From Acidimicrobiales bacterium mtb01 (lineage in GTDB: Bacteria > Actinomycetota > Acidimicrobiia > Acidimicrobiales > Ilumatobacteraceae), in contig NBNI01000006.1 of assembly GCA_004379135.1 (NCBI GenBank), forward strand, positions 62,001 through 126,000: DNA of 64,000 nt. The letters run 5' to 3'. Shown in pieces: positions 25,008 through 33,485 of the stretch. How positions within the stretch are numbered: position 1 is the stretch's first letter; each line of letters opens with the position of its first letter. The notes beneath the pieces are model-generated. The model was not told the DNA's origin, did not search any database, and worked only from the letters and a program-made list of their open reading frames with translations. The translations under genes were made by a program, and so were the position numbers.

Positions 25008-27935
25008 TTATCCCCCTTGCCCGGAACGGGCGATCGCGGCACTCGACGTGCCGAGGTATGACTCGACGACCGTTGGATCCACGAGAACTTCGGGCGGTGG
25101 TCCACTGGTGACCACTCGCCCTTGGTCCATCGCGACCAATCGATCGGCGACCGATGAGATGAACGGAATGTCGTGTTCGACGATGAGGAGAGCCGCACCC
25201 ATTTCATCGCGAAGACGGCGAACGACCGGCGCCAACGCTTCCACCTCGCGTTGCGCGAGTCCGGACGTTGGTTCGTCGAGGAGGATGACCGCGGGTCGGT
25301 GCGCCACCAAGCAGGCCAAGTCGACGATGCGCCGTGTTCCGGTGGACAACTCCCGCACGGCCTTGCGTTGGAAGTCGCCGAGACCGAGCACGTCGATCAA
25401 TTCGTCGACGCGCCGTCGCACGGCGTCCTCCGATTCGAACACCGGTGGCAGGTGGAGTGCCGCGGCCAGCGCACTGCGGACACCGACCCACCGTTCGAGC
25501 GACACCGCGAGCGTTTCGCGCACCGTGAGTTCGGGGAACAGTCGCGCGTCCTGGAAGGAACGGCCCAAGCCGGCGTTGGCACGGCCGTTGGGCGACGCGC
25601 TCGTGACGTCGCGGCCTCCCACCTCGATGGTGCCGCTGATGAGCGGCGTGTAGCCGGAAATGAGATCGAAGAGGGTGGTCTTGCCGGCGCCATTGGGACC
25701 GATCACGCCCACGATCTCGCGCTCGTGCACCTCGATCGACACACCGTCGACCGCGCGAATGCCTCCGAACCCGGCCGACACGGCGGTGGTGCGGAGGACG
25801 ACTCCGTCGCCGACGGACGAGGGTTCGCGATCGCCCGTTGGCGTGTCGTCGGCCATGCCCGACAGGAAAACCGACCGCAGAACGTCGGGCCGTTGGAGGA
25901 GTTCGGCGGTGGGGCCCGAGAATCGGATCTCGCCGCGTTCGAGGAAGTAAGCCCGCTCGGCCACGGTGAGCGCGACGTTCACGCTCTGCTCGACCAGCAC
26001 GACGGTCACACCGTCGTTCGACATGCGCTGCACGATCGGGAGCATCTGGCCCACCACCACGGGCGCGAGACCGAGCGACAGTTCGTCGATGAGCAGCACC
26101 TTGGGCCGCATCACGAAACTCATGGCCAGTGCGAGCATCTGCTGCTGACCGCCCGACAAGTTGACGGCCGGTTCATTGAGGCGGGCCGCCAGCATCGGGA
26201 AGATCTCGAGCACTTCGGCCTTGGCTCGTTCGACTCCGGCCGCGTCGCGGCGGTTGGTCCAACCCGAGAGGTCGAGGTTCTCGCGCACGGTGAGCGAACC
26301 GAACACGCCGGCCCCACCGGGCATCTGCACGATCCCGAGGTGCGCGATCTCGTGCGGTGGCGCGTGCGTGATGTCGCGTCCGTCGAAGATCACGGCACCG
26401 CGGTCGGCCTCCACCACTCCGCTGATGGTCTTGAGCAACGTGCTCTTGCCCGCCCCGTTGGTACCGAGGAGCGCGACGATCTCCCCTTCCTCGAGATCCA
26501 TGTCGATGCCGTGCAGGACCGGACGCGCGTCGTAGCCCGAACGAACTCCGCGGAGGATGAGCAACTTGGCGCGACCCTGGCGGCGCTCGTAGAGAACTTC
26601 CGAGCGGGCCGCGGCCGACTGCCATACCTGACCGATGTCGTCCATGATCACGTTGCCGATGGTGCGCTGGATGAGCCCGCCGATGATGAAGAGCGGAATC
26701 ATCACGAGCATCCCGACGCGAATGGAGAACTGATCGGCCAGCCAACCGATCATGGGCAGGACGAACAGACCCGGAATGACCCACAGCGACGCGACCGAGA
26801 AACCGGTGGCGCGAGCGCGCGGCGGAATCGCGAGCGAGAGTCCGGAGAAGACCGCCGGTGCGAGGATGGCCAGCGCCGCCGAGATCACACAGTTGACGGC
26901 CACCGCCACCACGATGTTGGGTGCGAGCGCGAAAGCCGCCGCGAGGATCGCCGCGGCGATCGACACGTTGGCGCCGACCTTGGTGAGACCGGCCACGTTG
27001 TTGGCGTAGCGCTTGGCGATGTAGCGGCTTCCGAGCACGAGGCCCACCAACTGGAACGGCTCGGAGATCGCGGCGGCGACTCCGCGGGCCCGCTCGTCGA
27101 GGCCGAACTCCTGGTCGTACATCAACGAGGCCAGCGACACGAAGCCGATGAGACCGGTGGCGAGGAACGGCAGGCTGTACCAGATGCGCTTGAGCGACTC
27201 GACCTTGTGCACGGTTCGCCAGCTCTCGCTGAACGATGGAGCCACTTCTTCGGTGGCGGCCACCTCGTCGGACACACCCATGGCCTTGCGCTCCCATTGA
27301 CCGCGCACCGGTTCGACGAGCCGCAGGGCGAGGATCGCGAAAATGACAGTGGGCACGATGAACACGAAGAACGGCGTGCGCCAGCCGAAGTAGTACGCCA
27401 GCAGACCCGCACTGAGCGGTCCGACGAACGCACCCACCGCGTTGGCGGCACGGTGCACCGAGAACACCTTCGTGCGGACTTCGATCGGGTAGTAGTCGGA
27501 GATCAGCGAGTTGTGCGTGGGATCGATGACCGCCTTGCCGAGGGCCGAACCGCTGCGCGCGATCGTGAGGACGATCAATCCGGTGGCGAGTCCGGTGAGA
27601 CCCGAGAACATCGCCCACACCAGCGCGCCGATGAGCGCGAGCCGGGTTCGCTTCGAGCGATCGGCGATCTGGGCGATGGGAACCTGCAGGGCCAGCGCCG
27701 CGACGCTGGCCAGGCCGACCAGTCCGAGCGTGGTGCCGAGATCGAGGTCGAAGTGCTCGCGGATCTCGGGCAGGAGGATTCCGAAGGCCGCTCGATCGAG
27801 TTCGTCGACGGCGTTGAGGCCGAAGAGCACCACCAAGGGGTACACGGCCTGGCCGCCGCACACGTCGCGCAACCACGAACTCGGATGGCGGAACCCGTAC
27901 CAGAAGCGCCGCCACAGCGACTTGTTCTCGCTCAC
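25008..27935 (-). CDS. MFS transporter fused to two ABC ATPases (MFS-LivF-LivG)
   Basis: A 975-residue triple fusion. Residues 30-430 form a 12-helix MFS-like region with a DRSKRTR loop after helix 3. Residues 455-690 are a LivF-type ATPase: Walker A GTNGAGKST (491-499), signature LSGGQQQ (593-599), Walker B VLLIDE (613-618) and Gln in place of the switch His, as in LivF. Residues 715-970 are a LivG-type ATPase: Walker A GPNGAGKTT (746-754), altered signature LSTGTRR (863-869), Walker B ILLDEP (884-889) and H921. The start is GTG at 27935 after GGGAGGAG, overlapping the LivH-LivM stop by 4 bp. The reading frame is continuous, so this is a real fusion. The ATPases should drive the LivH-LivM permease; the job of the MFS part is unclear. 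Confidence 0.9.
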   Translation of the reverse strand: MSENKSLWRRFWYGFRHPSSWLRDVCGGQAVYPLVVLFGLNAVDELDRAAFGILLPEIREHFDLDLGTTLGLVGLASVAALALQVPIAQIADRSKRTRLALIGALVWAMFSGLTGLATGLIVLTIARSGSALGKAVIDPTHNSLISDYYPIEVRTKVFSVHRAANAVGAFVGPLSAGLLAYYFGWRTPFFVFIVPTVIFAILALRLVEPVRGQWERKAMGVSDEVAATEEVAPSFSESWRTVHKVESLKRIWYSLPFLATGLIGFVSLASLMYDQEFGLDERARGVAAAISEPFQLVGLVLGSRYIAKRYANNVAGLTKVGANVSIAAAILAAAFALAPNIVVAVAVNCVISAALAILAPAVFSGLSLAIPPRARATGFSVASLWVIPGLFVLPMIGWLADQFSIRVGMLVMIPLFIIGGLIQRTIGNVIMDDIGQVWQSAAARSEVLYERRQGRAKLLILRGVRSGYDARPVLHGIDMDLEEGEIVALLGTNGAGKSTLLKTISGVVEADRGAVIFDGRDITHAPPHEIAHLGIVQMPGGAGVFGSLTVRENLDLSGWTNRRDAAGVERAKAEVLEIFPMLAARLNEPAVNLSGGQQQMLALAMSFVMRPKVLLIDELSLGLAPVVVGQMLPIVQRMSNDGVTVVLVEQSVNVALTVAERAYFLERGEIRFSGPTAELLQRPDVLRSVFLSGMADDTPTGDREPSSVGDGVVLRTTAVSAGFGGIRAVDGVSIEVHEREIVGVIGPNGAGKTTLFDLISGYTPLISGTIEVGGRDVTSASPNGRANAGLGRSFQDARLFPELTVRETLAVSLERWVGVRSALAAALHLPPVFESEDAVRRRVDELIDVLGLGDFQRKAVRELSTGTRRIVDLACLVAHRPAVILLDEPTSGLAQREVEALAPVVRRLRDEMGAALLIVEHDIPFISSVADRLVAMDQGRVVTSGPPPEVLVDPTVVESYLGTSSAAIARSGQGG

Positions 27936-29995
27936 TTCGACTCCTCCCTTCGTTCGGCGCGTCGGGCGATGAGCATCGCCAACTGGTCGCGGATCCTGAT
28001 GACGAGGGCGCCGAGGCCGCCCGGGACGATCAGCAGGACCAACAGCACTCCGGCCGCCGACGACAAAAAGCGCCATTCCTCGGCCGTGACGAACCACTCG
28101 GTGCCGCGCAGGTACACCGCACCGAGCACCGCGCCGAACATCGAGCCGAGGCCGCCCACCACCGACGCGGTGAACACGTCGAGGCTCTTGCCCACGCCGT
28201 AACTGCTGAGGTCGAAGCTGTGGTTGAGATGGGCGAACAATCCGCCGGCGACTCCGGCCAACGTGCCCGAGATCGTGAAGGCGGTGAGCTTGATCTTCGT
28301 GGCCGAGAGCGAATACGCCTGGGCGCCCTTCTCGTTGTCGCGCAGCGCGAGGATCGCGCGACCCGTGCGGCTGCGACGAATGCCGCGCACCGCGAACATC
28401 GAGATCGCAAGCACGACGAGCGTGTACACGTAGAAGCGGGTGGGCGTCTCCACGTCGATTCGTCCGAACAGCGGCGGACGCTCGATGCGCTTGTTGCCCG
28501 GAACCCACGAGAAGAAGCGATCGTTGAGGAGCCACGAGATCACCGACATGGCGAATACGAGCGTGGTGACCGCGAGATACAGGCCGCGCAGGCGCAGAGC
28601 CGGCAGGCCCACGAGGAACGCGGCCGCCGCGCCCGCCACTCCCCCGGCCAGCACGGCGAGCGTGAGGTCGACGTTCCATTCGAGCGTCAACTTGGCGCTC
28701 ACCGCTGCACCGATTGCCACCAACGCGACCTGACCGAGCGAGATCTGCCCGGCCCACCCGGTGAGCACCACCAGCGACAAGCCGATGATGGCGAAGATGG
28801 CGATCGCCGTGATCTTGATGACCTGATCAGATCGCAGCACGAGGGGGATGATCACGACACCGACGGCGGCCAGCGCGAACGTGCCCCAGCGGAGCAACCG
28901 AACCAGGGGCAGGCGTGCGACGGCCGGATCGAGATCGCGCACTTCGTCGGCGAGACGCCACGACGCCGTGGTGTCCTGGTCGAGTCGTGTGCTGCCGCGG
29001 CGTTGCATGAGGAGTGCGGCCATCACCGCGGCACCCACGAACGGGGCCACCAGCAGCGGGCTCTCGGCGTTCCAGGCCACGCCGTACTCGAGGATGCCGA
29101 GGGCGACCGCGGCCACGGCGATGGTGCCGAGATTGCGCAGACGTCCGATCACGAGCGCGGCCAACGCTTGCACGAGAGTGGAGATGCTCAGCGCGTTGCC
29201 GAGCGGAACACCGAGGATGCCCGCGCGCAGGAACAGCGCGAGGAACGACAGGAACGCCGCGAGCATCCAGACGATGGTGGAGAGGCCGCCCACCGGGATA
29301 CCGAGCAGCGACGCCCGCTCGCTGCGTTCGGCGGCCGCGCGCACCGCGGTTCCCACGCGGGTACGGGTGAGGAAGAGAACGACCACGAGCATCGCGAGCG
29401 GCGCCACGACCATCGCGATGAAGTCGTTGGCGTTGAGGATGAACGAGCCGATCGTCAACTTCCAATCGAACGGCGGAGGAATGCGCTGAGACGCCGCGTT
29501 CTCGTCCCACAGGCGCGGAATGAGAATGGCGAACACCGCGAGCAGCTGCGTGATGCCGATGGTGGCGACCGTGAGCACCAATCGAGGCGATCGGGCGAAC
29601 CGTCGGACGATGGCCAACTCGACCAAAGCGCCGAGCACGACCGAAGCACCGAGTCCGGCCGCCAAGCCGAGCAGATACGGCAAGCCCGAGAACACGATGA
29701 TGCCCACTGACAACGCGGCCGGGATGAATCCGAGATCGGCCTGGGCGAAATTGAGAACACGATTGGCGCGGTACACGAGCGCCATGCCCACGGCGAGGAG
29801 AGCCGTGAGCAGACCGATCACGACACCGCGGATCCACGCGCCGAGCGGCACTCCGAAGAACACCAACTGCACGATGACGAGAACAAGGGCAGGCGTGAGC
29901 GGTGCGACCACGCGCCGTGTCGACATCACTCGGTTGGCCAAACCACTCACTGGCGCACCGACCCCCTCGGTTCCCCTCGACTGGTTGTCTATCAC
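27932..29995 (-). CDS. Branched-chain-type ABC permease, LivH-LivM fusion
   Basis: A 687-residue membrane protein joining both permease halves of a LivHMGF system. The LivH part (residues 40-320) includes YRANRVLNFAQADLGFIPA. The LivM part (residues 360-680) includes GWAGQISLGQVALVAIGAA, GLYLAVTTLVFAMSVISWLL and VVGGLGSMFGAVLGA. The ATG at 29995 may be replaced by ATG at 29926, which removes 23 hydrophilic residues. It heads a three-gene operon with the MFS-ATPase fusion and the binding protein. Together these give every part of an ABC importer in three chains. Confidence 0.9.
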   Translation of the reverse strand: MIDNQSRGTEGVGAPVSGLANRVMSTRRVVAPLTPALVLVIVQLVFFGVPLGAWIRGVVIGLLTALLAVGMALVYRANRVLNFAQADLGFIPAALSVGIIVFSGLPYLLGLAAGLGASVVLGALVELAIVRRFARSPRLVLTVATIGITQLLAVFAILIPRLWDENAASQRIPPPFDWKLTIGSFILNANDFIAMVVAPLAMLVVVLFLTRTRVGTAVRAAAERSERASLLGIPVGGLSTIVWMLAAFLSFLALFLRAGILGVPLGNALSISTLVQALAALVIGRLRNLGTIAVAAVALGILEYGVAWNAESPLLVAPFVGAAVMAALLMQRRGSTRLDQDTTASWRLADEVRDLDPAVARLPLVRLLRWGTFALAAVGVVIIPLVLRSDQVIKITAIAIFAIIGLSLVVLTGWAGQISLGQVALVAIGAAVSAKLTLEWNVDLTLAVLAGGVAGAAAAFLVGLPALRLRGLYLAVTTLVFAMSVISWLLNDRFFSWVPGNKRIERPPLFGRIDVETPTRFYVYTLVVLAISMFAVRGIRRSRTGRAILALRDNEKGAQAYSLSATKIKLTAFTISGTLAGVAGGLFAHLNHSFDLSSYGVGKSLDVFTASVVGGLGSMFGAVLGAVYLRGTEWFVTAEEWRFLSSAAGVLLVLLIVPGGLGALVIRIRDQLAMLIARRAERREESK

Positions 29996-30026
29996 ACCTG
30001 GTCATGGCCCTGATACGGTCGACTGG

Positions 30027-30416
30027 GTGGGAACCGTCAGGCGGCACGTGTTCATCGATCGGCCGGCCGATCGCGTGTGGTCGCTGGTCGGCGATCCGGG
30101 CCGTCTGCACGAATGGTTCCCCACCAGCGGCACTGACGTTGTCGGCAACAAGCGTTGGGTATCGCTGGCGTCGGGCCTGAAGTTCGAGGAGGACATCGTC
30201 ACGCTCGACCACGACCTGCGTCGCTTCCAGTACACGATCGTCAACAACCCGATCGTGAAGTCGCACCTCGGCACGGTCGACGTGATTCCCGATGGTGATA
30301 AGCGTTGCGTCGTGGTCTATTCCACCGATGCCGACCCCGAGGTGATGGCCCTCATGATCGCCGGGGCCGCCGGCGACGGCCTCGAACGGCTGAAGACAAT
30401 GATGGAGGCGTCCTGA
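30027..30416 (+). CDS. SRPBCC (START-like) lipid/ligand-binding protein
   Basis: A 129-residue protein of the polyketide-cyclase/START-like superfamily. VRRHVFIDRPADRVWSLVGD with the following RLHEWFP matches the family opening, and a long C-terminal helix ends the protein. The cavity would bind a small hydrophobic ligand; catalysis is not evident. It starts with GTG at 30027, divergent from the permease gene by 31 bp. Its stop overlaps the sulfatase ATG by one base (TGATG), suggesting the two act together. Confidence 0.78.
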   Translation: MGTVRRHVFIDRPADRVWSLVGDPGRLHEWFPTSGTDVVGNKRWVSLASGLKFEEDIVTLDHDLRRFQYTIVNNPIVKSHLGTVDVIPDGDKRCVVVYSTDADPEVMALMIAGAAGDGLERLKTMMEAS

Positions 30417-31969
30417 TGGGTCGCAAGATCCTGTTCATCACGACCGACCAGCAGCGTTTCGACTCGCTCGGCTGCAACGGGGGCAAGGTGGCGCGCACGC
30501 CCACCATCGATCGGGTGGCGGCCGATGGCATCAACTACACGCGCGCGCATCCGCAGAGCGTGGTGTGCATGCCGTCGCGTTCGACCATGATCACCGGGCA
30601 GCACGTGGCCACGCACGGTGTGTGGATGAACGGCGTGCCGCTCCCCGACGAGGCCCCGAGCATCGCGAGCACCTTGCACGACGCGGGCTACCGCACCGCG
30701 CTCATCGGCAAGGCCCACTTCGAACCGTTCCTCGATCCGTTCCTGCGTTTCGTCGAGAATCAACTCGGGACGTCGGGTGACTACTCACGCGAGGTGAACG
30801 GACACCTGCACCGCGGTTTCGATCACATGGAATCGGCGTCTCACGGCGGCATGGGCAACTTCCACTACGCGCGGTGGCTCATGCAGAACCACCCCGAGGC
30901 GATCGGTATGTACTACCGGGTGCTCGACATGACGTTGCAGGTGAATTCGAGCGGCGGGGGCGACACGTCGGGCCCGCAGGTGCATCACAACGCGATTCCG
31001 CGCGAGTGGTATCACACCGAGTGGGTGGCCGATCGCACGATCGCCTGGCTCGATTCGCTGAACGCGAACGACGACTGGTTCTGCTGGATGAGTTTCCCCG
31101 ATCCGCACCACCCGTGGGATCCGCCGCAGTCCGAACTGCATCGCGTGAGTTGGCGCGATCTCGATCTGCCCGAGAACTACCCGGTCGATCGGGCCGAACG
31201 CGAGGCGATCCTCGACGCCAAGCCGCGCCACTGGCGACTGTGGTACGAGGGCGAATTCGTCTCGAACTACGAGGCGCCGGCCAGTTGGGTTCCGAAGACG
31301 CTCACCGACGATCAGGTGCGCGAGATCAACGCGCTCACGCACATCGAGAACGAGCTCATCGACGAGGCGATCGCCCGCGTGCTGCGCACGGTCGCGGCTC
31401 GCGGCTGGGCCGACGACGTCGACATCGTGTTCACCACCGATCACGGCGAACTGCAGGGCGACTACGGCTTGTTGTTCAAGGGTCCCCAGCACGTCGACTC
31501 GCTGATGCGCCTGCCCCTCATCTGGCGCCCGGCTCCGTCGGCCGGAGTCGCGCCGTCGGTGGTTCGGTCGCCCGTCGGACTCGTGTCGCTCGCTTCCACA
31601 TTCGCGCACATCGCGGGTGTGCCCGAACCGTCGTACGTCGAGTCGCACCGTCTGCCCACCAGCGACGCCGAGGCGCCTGCACTCGGGCACGAGCGTGTGC
31701 TCACCGAATGGGACTCGGTGCTGTTCGGCAAGATCGTGCGCCTGCGCACCATCTGTCGCGATGGTTGGGTGGCCACGGCCTGCTTGCCGGGCACGGTGCA
31801 CGACGGCAGCGAGGGCGAGCTCTACGACCTGGCGAACGATCCGCTGCAGCGCGAGAACTTGTGGAGCGATCCGCGGGTGGAGGGCATGAAGGGCGATTTG
31901 TTGGCGGATATGTGGGACTCGCTGCCGAGGGCGGCTTCTCCCCGCCGCGAGTGCGACGCCCCCGTCTAA
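30416..31969 (+). CDS. Type I sulfatase (alkaline-phosphatase superfamily)
   Basis: A 517-residue sulfatase. The active-site formylglycine motif is C51-M-P-S-R55, the N-terminal metal ligands are in ITTDQQR (residues 8-14), and the later metal site is TTDHGELQGDYG. The Cys needs conversion to formylglycine by a generating enzyme, not seen in the window. No signal peptide is visible, so it should be cytosolic. A 57-bp repeat lies 20 bp after the stop. Substrate unknown; translational coupling to the SRPBCC protein hints at a hydrophobic sulfate ester, which is inference. Confidence 0.9.
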   Translation: MGRKILFITTDQQRFDSLGCNGGKVARTPTIDRVAADGINYTRAHPQSVVCMPSRSTMITGQHVATHGVWMNGVPLPDEAPSIASTLHDAGYRTALIGKAHFEPFLDPFLRFVENQLGTSGDYSREVNGHLHRGFDHMESASHGGMGNFHYARWLMQNHPEAIGMYYRVLDMTLQVNSSGGGDTSGPQVHHNAIPREWYHTEWVADRTIAWLDSLNANDDWFCWMSFPDPHHPWDPPQSELHRVSWRDLDLPENYPVDRAEREAILDAKPRHWRLWYEGEFVSNYEAPASWVPKTLTDDQVREINALTHIENELIDEAIARVLRTVAARGWADDVDIVFTTDHGELQGDYGLLFKGPQHVDSLMRLPLIWRPAPSAGVAPSVVRSPVGLVSLASTFAHIAGVPEPSYVESHRLPTSDAEAPALGHERVLTEWDSVLFGKIVRLRTICRDGWVATACLPGTVHDGSEGELYDLANDPLQRENLWSDPRVEGMKGDLLADMWDSLPRAASPRRECDAPV

Positions 31970-31988
31970 CCCCCCACGAATCTGGTTT

Positions 31989-32045
31989 CCCTGAGGATCT
32001 GGTGACTGAAAGTCACCGTATAGGTGACGAAGTCGCACCAGATTC
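31989..32045 (+). repeat. 57-bp dispersed repeat, copy A
   Basis: This copy matches the reverse complement of 33410-33466 at 55 of 57 positions. It contains a hairpin GGTGACT-GAA-AGTCACC at 32001-32017. With 9 extra bases on the left, the ends GAATCTGGT (31978-31986) and ACCAGATTC (32037-32045) also pair. It lies 20 bp after the sulfatase stop, between convergent genes, and may terminate transcription. Confidence 0.9.
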
Positions 32046-32070
32046 CGTGCTTGTCAGGTCTCTCTTGGGG

Positions 32071-32940
32071 TCACTCGCTGCCGTCGAGGCGAATCAGCGG
32101 CCCGTACAACTCGGGGCGACGATCACGGAAGACTCCCCAGCCGCGACGAAGTGCCGCCACAGCGTCGAGATCGAAGTCAGCCGTCAGCACGGCTTCACCG
32201 TCACGGCCCGCTTCGGCCACGACCTCGCCCGTCGGATCGGCGATGAACGACGTTCCGTAGAAGGTGAGCGTGTGTTGGCGCCCCTTCTCGATGCCGTATC
32301 GATTAGCGGCGATCACCGGAACGAGATTGGCGCCGGCGTGACCTTGCATCACGCGTTGCCAGTGGCGGCTCGAATCCCACGACGGATCGAGCGGCTCGCT
32401 TCCGATCGCGGTCGGATACACGATCACTTCGGCACCGCGCAGCGCGAGAACGCGCGCGCACTCGGGGAACCACTGATCCCAGCAGATGCCGACGCCGATC
32501 CGGCCCACCTTGGTGTCCCACACCGTGAAGCCGGTGTCACCGGGATTGAAGAAGTACTTCTCCGAATACCCCGGACCGTCGGGAATATGGCTCTTGCGAT
32601 ATACGCCGAGCACTGAACCGTCGGCGTCGATCATCGCGACCGAGTTGTACGCCGCCGCGTTGGCTCGCTCGAAGAAACTGATCGGAAGCACGACTCCGAG
32701 TTCGGCGGCCAGGCGTGAGAAAAGCGCGATTGTCGGATGACCGTCGAGCGGCCGGGCACGGTCGAAGTGCTCGGCCAATTGGTCCTGGCAGAAGTAGCGG
32801 CCCTCGAACAACTCGGGGATGAGGACGAGGCGCGCACCTCGCGACGCCGCATCACGAACAAGTCGCTCGGCGGTATCGACGTTCGCGGCCACGTCATCGG
32901 CCATCGCCATCTGGACGGCGGCGACGACGAGGCGGCGCAT
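32071..32940 (-). CDS. Carbon-nitrogen hydrolase (N-carbamoylputrescine amidase-like)
   Basis: A 289-residue nitrilase-superfamily enzyme. The catalytic triad is E43 (IPELFEG), K116 (YRKSHIP) and C153 (GICWDQWFPE). The last motif and the overall length fit the AguB/N-carbamoylputrescine amidase branch, which releases putrescine, CO2 and ammonia. The gene starts 3 bp after the flavodoxin-like gene, so the two form an operon. No agmatine deiminase is nearby, so the exact carbamoyl or amide substrate is uncertain. Confidence 0.85.
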   Translation of the reverse strand: MRRLVVAAVQMAMADDVAANVDTAERLVRDAASRGARLVLIPELFEGRYFCQDQLAEHFDRARPLDGHPTIALFSRLAAELGVVLPISFFERANAAAYNSVAMIDADGSVLGVYRKSHIPDGPGYSEKYFFNPGDTGFTVWDTKVGRIGVGICWDQWFPECARVLALRGAEVIVYPTAIGSEPLDPSWDSSRHWQRVMQGHAGANLVPVIAANRYGIEKGRQHTLTFYGTSFIADPTGEVVAEAGRDGEAVLTADFDLDAVAALRRGWGVFRDRRPELYGPLIRLDGSE

Positions 32941-32943
32941 CGA

Positions 32944-33372
32944 TCAGGCCGAGGCGAGAGCGCCGAGAAGCCGCGCCGCGAACTCCTCGGTGTGGCCGGC
33001 GAGTTTGCTGCGATGCAGTGCCATTCCACCGATCACATCGGCACCGAGACCGGTGACCGCCTTGTCCATCGCGCCGAGCGTGCGACCCGGGTTGAGGGCG
33101 AAGGTGCAGAACGTGACGGCCTTCTTGCCGGCGAGCGACGGCAGCGCAGTGATCGCACCGATACCCCACGGGGCCTGGCCGATGATGAACGCGCCGTGCA
33201 CCCACGTTCCGATCAGCACGACATCGGCCGACTGGATCGAGGCGTGGTCGGGACGGCGCATCGGCGAGAGGCCGGTGATCTGCCAACCCTCTTGTTGAAC
33301 GTTGCCGGCGATCATCTCGGCGGCCCGCCAGGTGTTGCCGGTGAGGCTTTCGACCAGAAGCGCTGCTTTCAT
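32944..33372 (-). CDS. Flavodoxin-like protein
   Basis: A 142-residue flavodoxin-fold protein. ESLTGNTWRAAEMIAGN at residues 8-24 corresponds to the FMN phosphate loop (T/S-x-T-G-N-T). GTWVHGAF and the following glycine-rich segment fit the second FMN loop. It would be a small cytosolic FMN electron carrier or quinone-reductase-like protein. It is the first gene of a pair with the carbon-nitrogen hydrolase. A 57-bp repeat lies 38 bp upstream. Confidence 0.8.
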   Translation of the reverse strand: MKAALLVESLTGNTWRAAEMIAGNVQQEGWQITGLSPMRRPDHASIQSADVVLIGTWVHGAFIIGQAPWGIGAITALPSLAGKKAVTFCTFALNPGRTLGAMDKAVTGLGADVIGGMALHRSKLAGHTEEFAARLLGALASA

Positions 33373-33409
33373 GCACTCGATTCAACCACACGGCTCCCGA
33401 CCGCGACCA

Positions 33410-33466
33410 GAATCTGGTGCGAGTTCGTCACCTATGCGGTGACTTTCAGTCACCAGATCCTCAGGG
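33410..33466 (-). repeat. 57-bp dispersed repeat, copy B
   Basis: Inverted partner of 31989-32045, with two mismatches. Read on the minus strand it lies 20 bp after the pcrA stop, exactly the distance seen for copy A after the sulfatase stop. Partial similarity reaches back to a CCCCCC run at both stop codons. It therefore looks like a mobile or copied 3'-end element; a terminator role is plausible. Confidence 0.9.
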
Positions 33467-33485
33467 TCAGATCGTCGGAGGGGGG

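Noticed and set aside
27936-28757. Longer N terminus for the MFS-LivF-LivG fusion
   Set aside because: The extra frame lies within the LivM coding region and is Arg-rich; the GTG at 27935 has a good ribosome-binding site and a 4-bp overlap.
31989-33466. 57-bp inverted repeats considered as ends of a transposon
   Set aside because: No transposase or recombinase lies between them and no target-site duplication is seen; both copies sit at fixed distance after stop codons.
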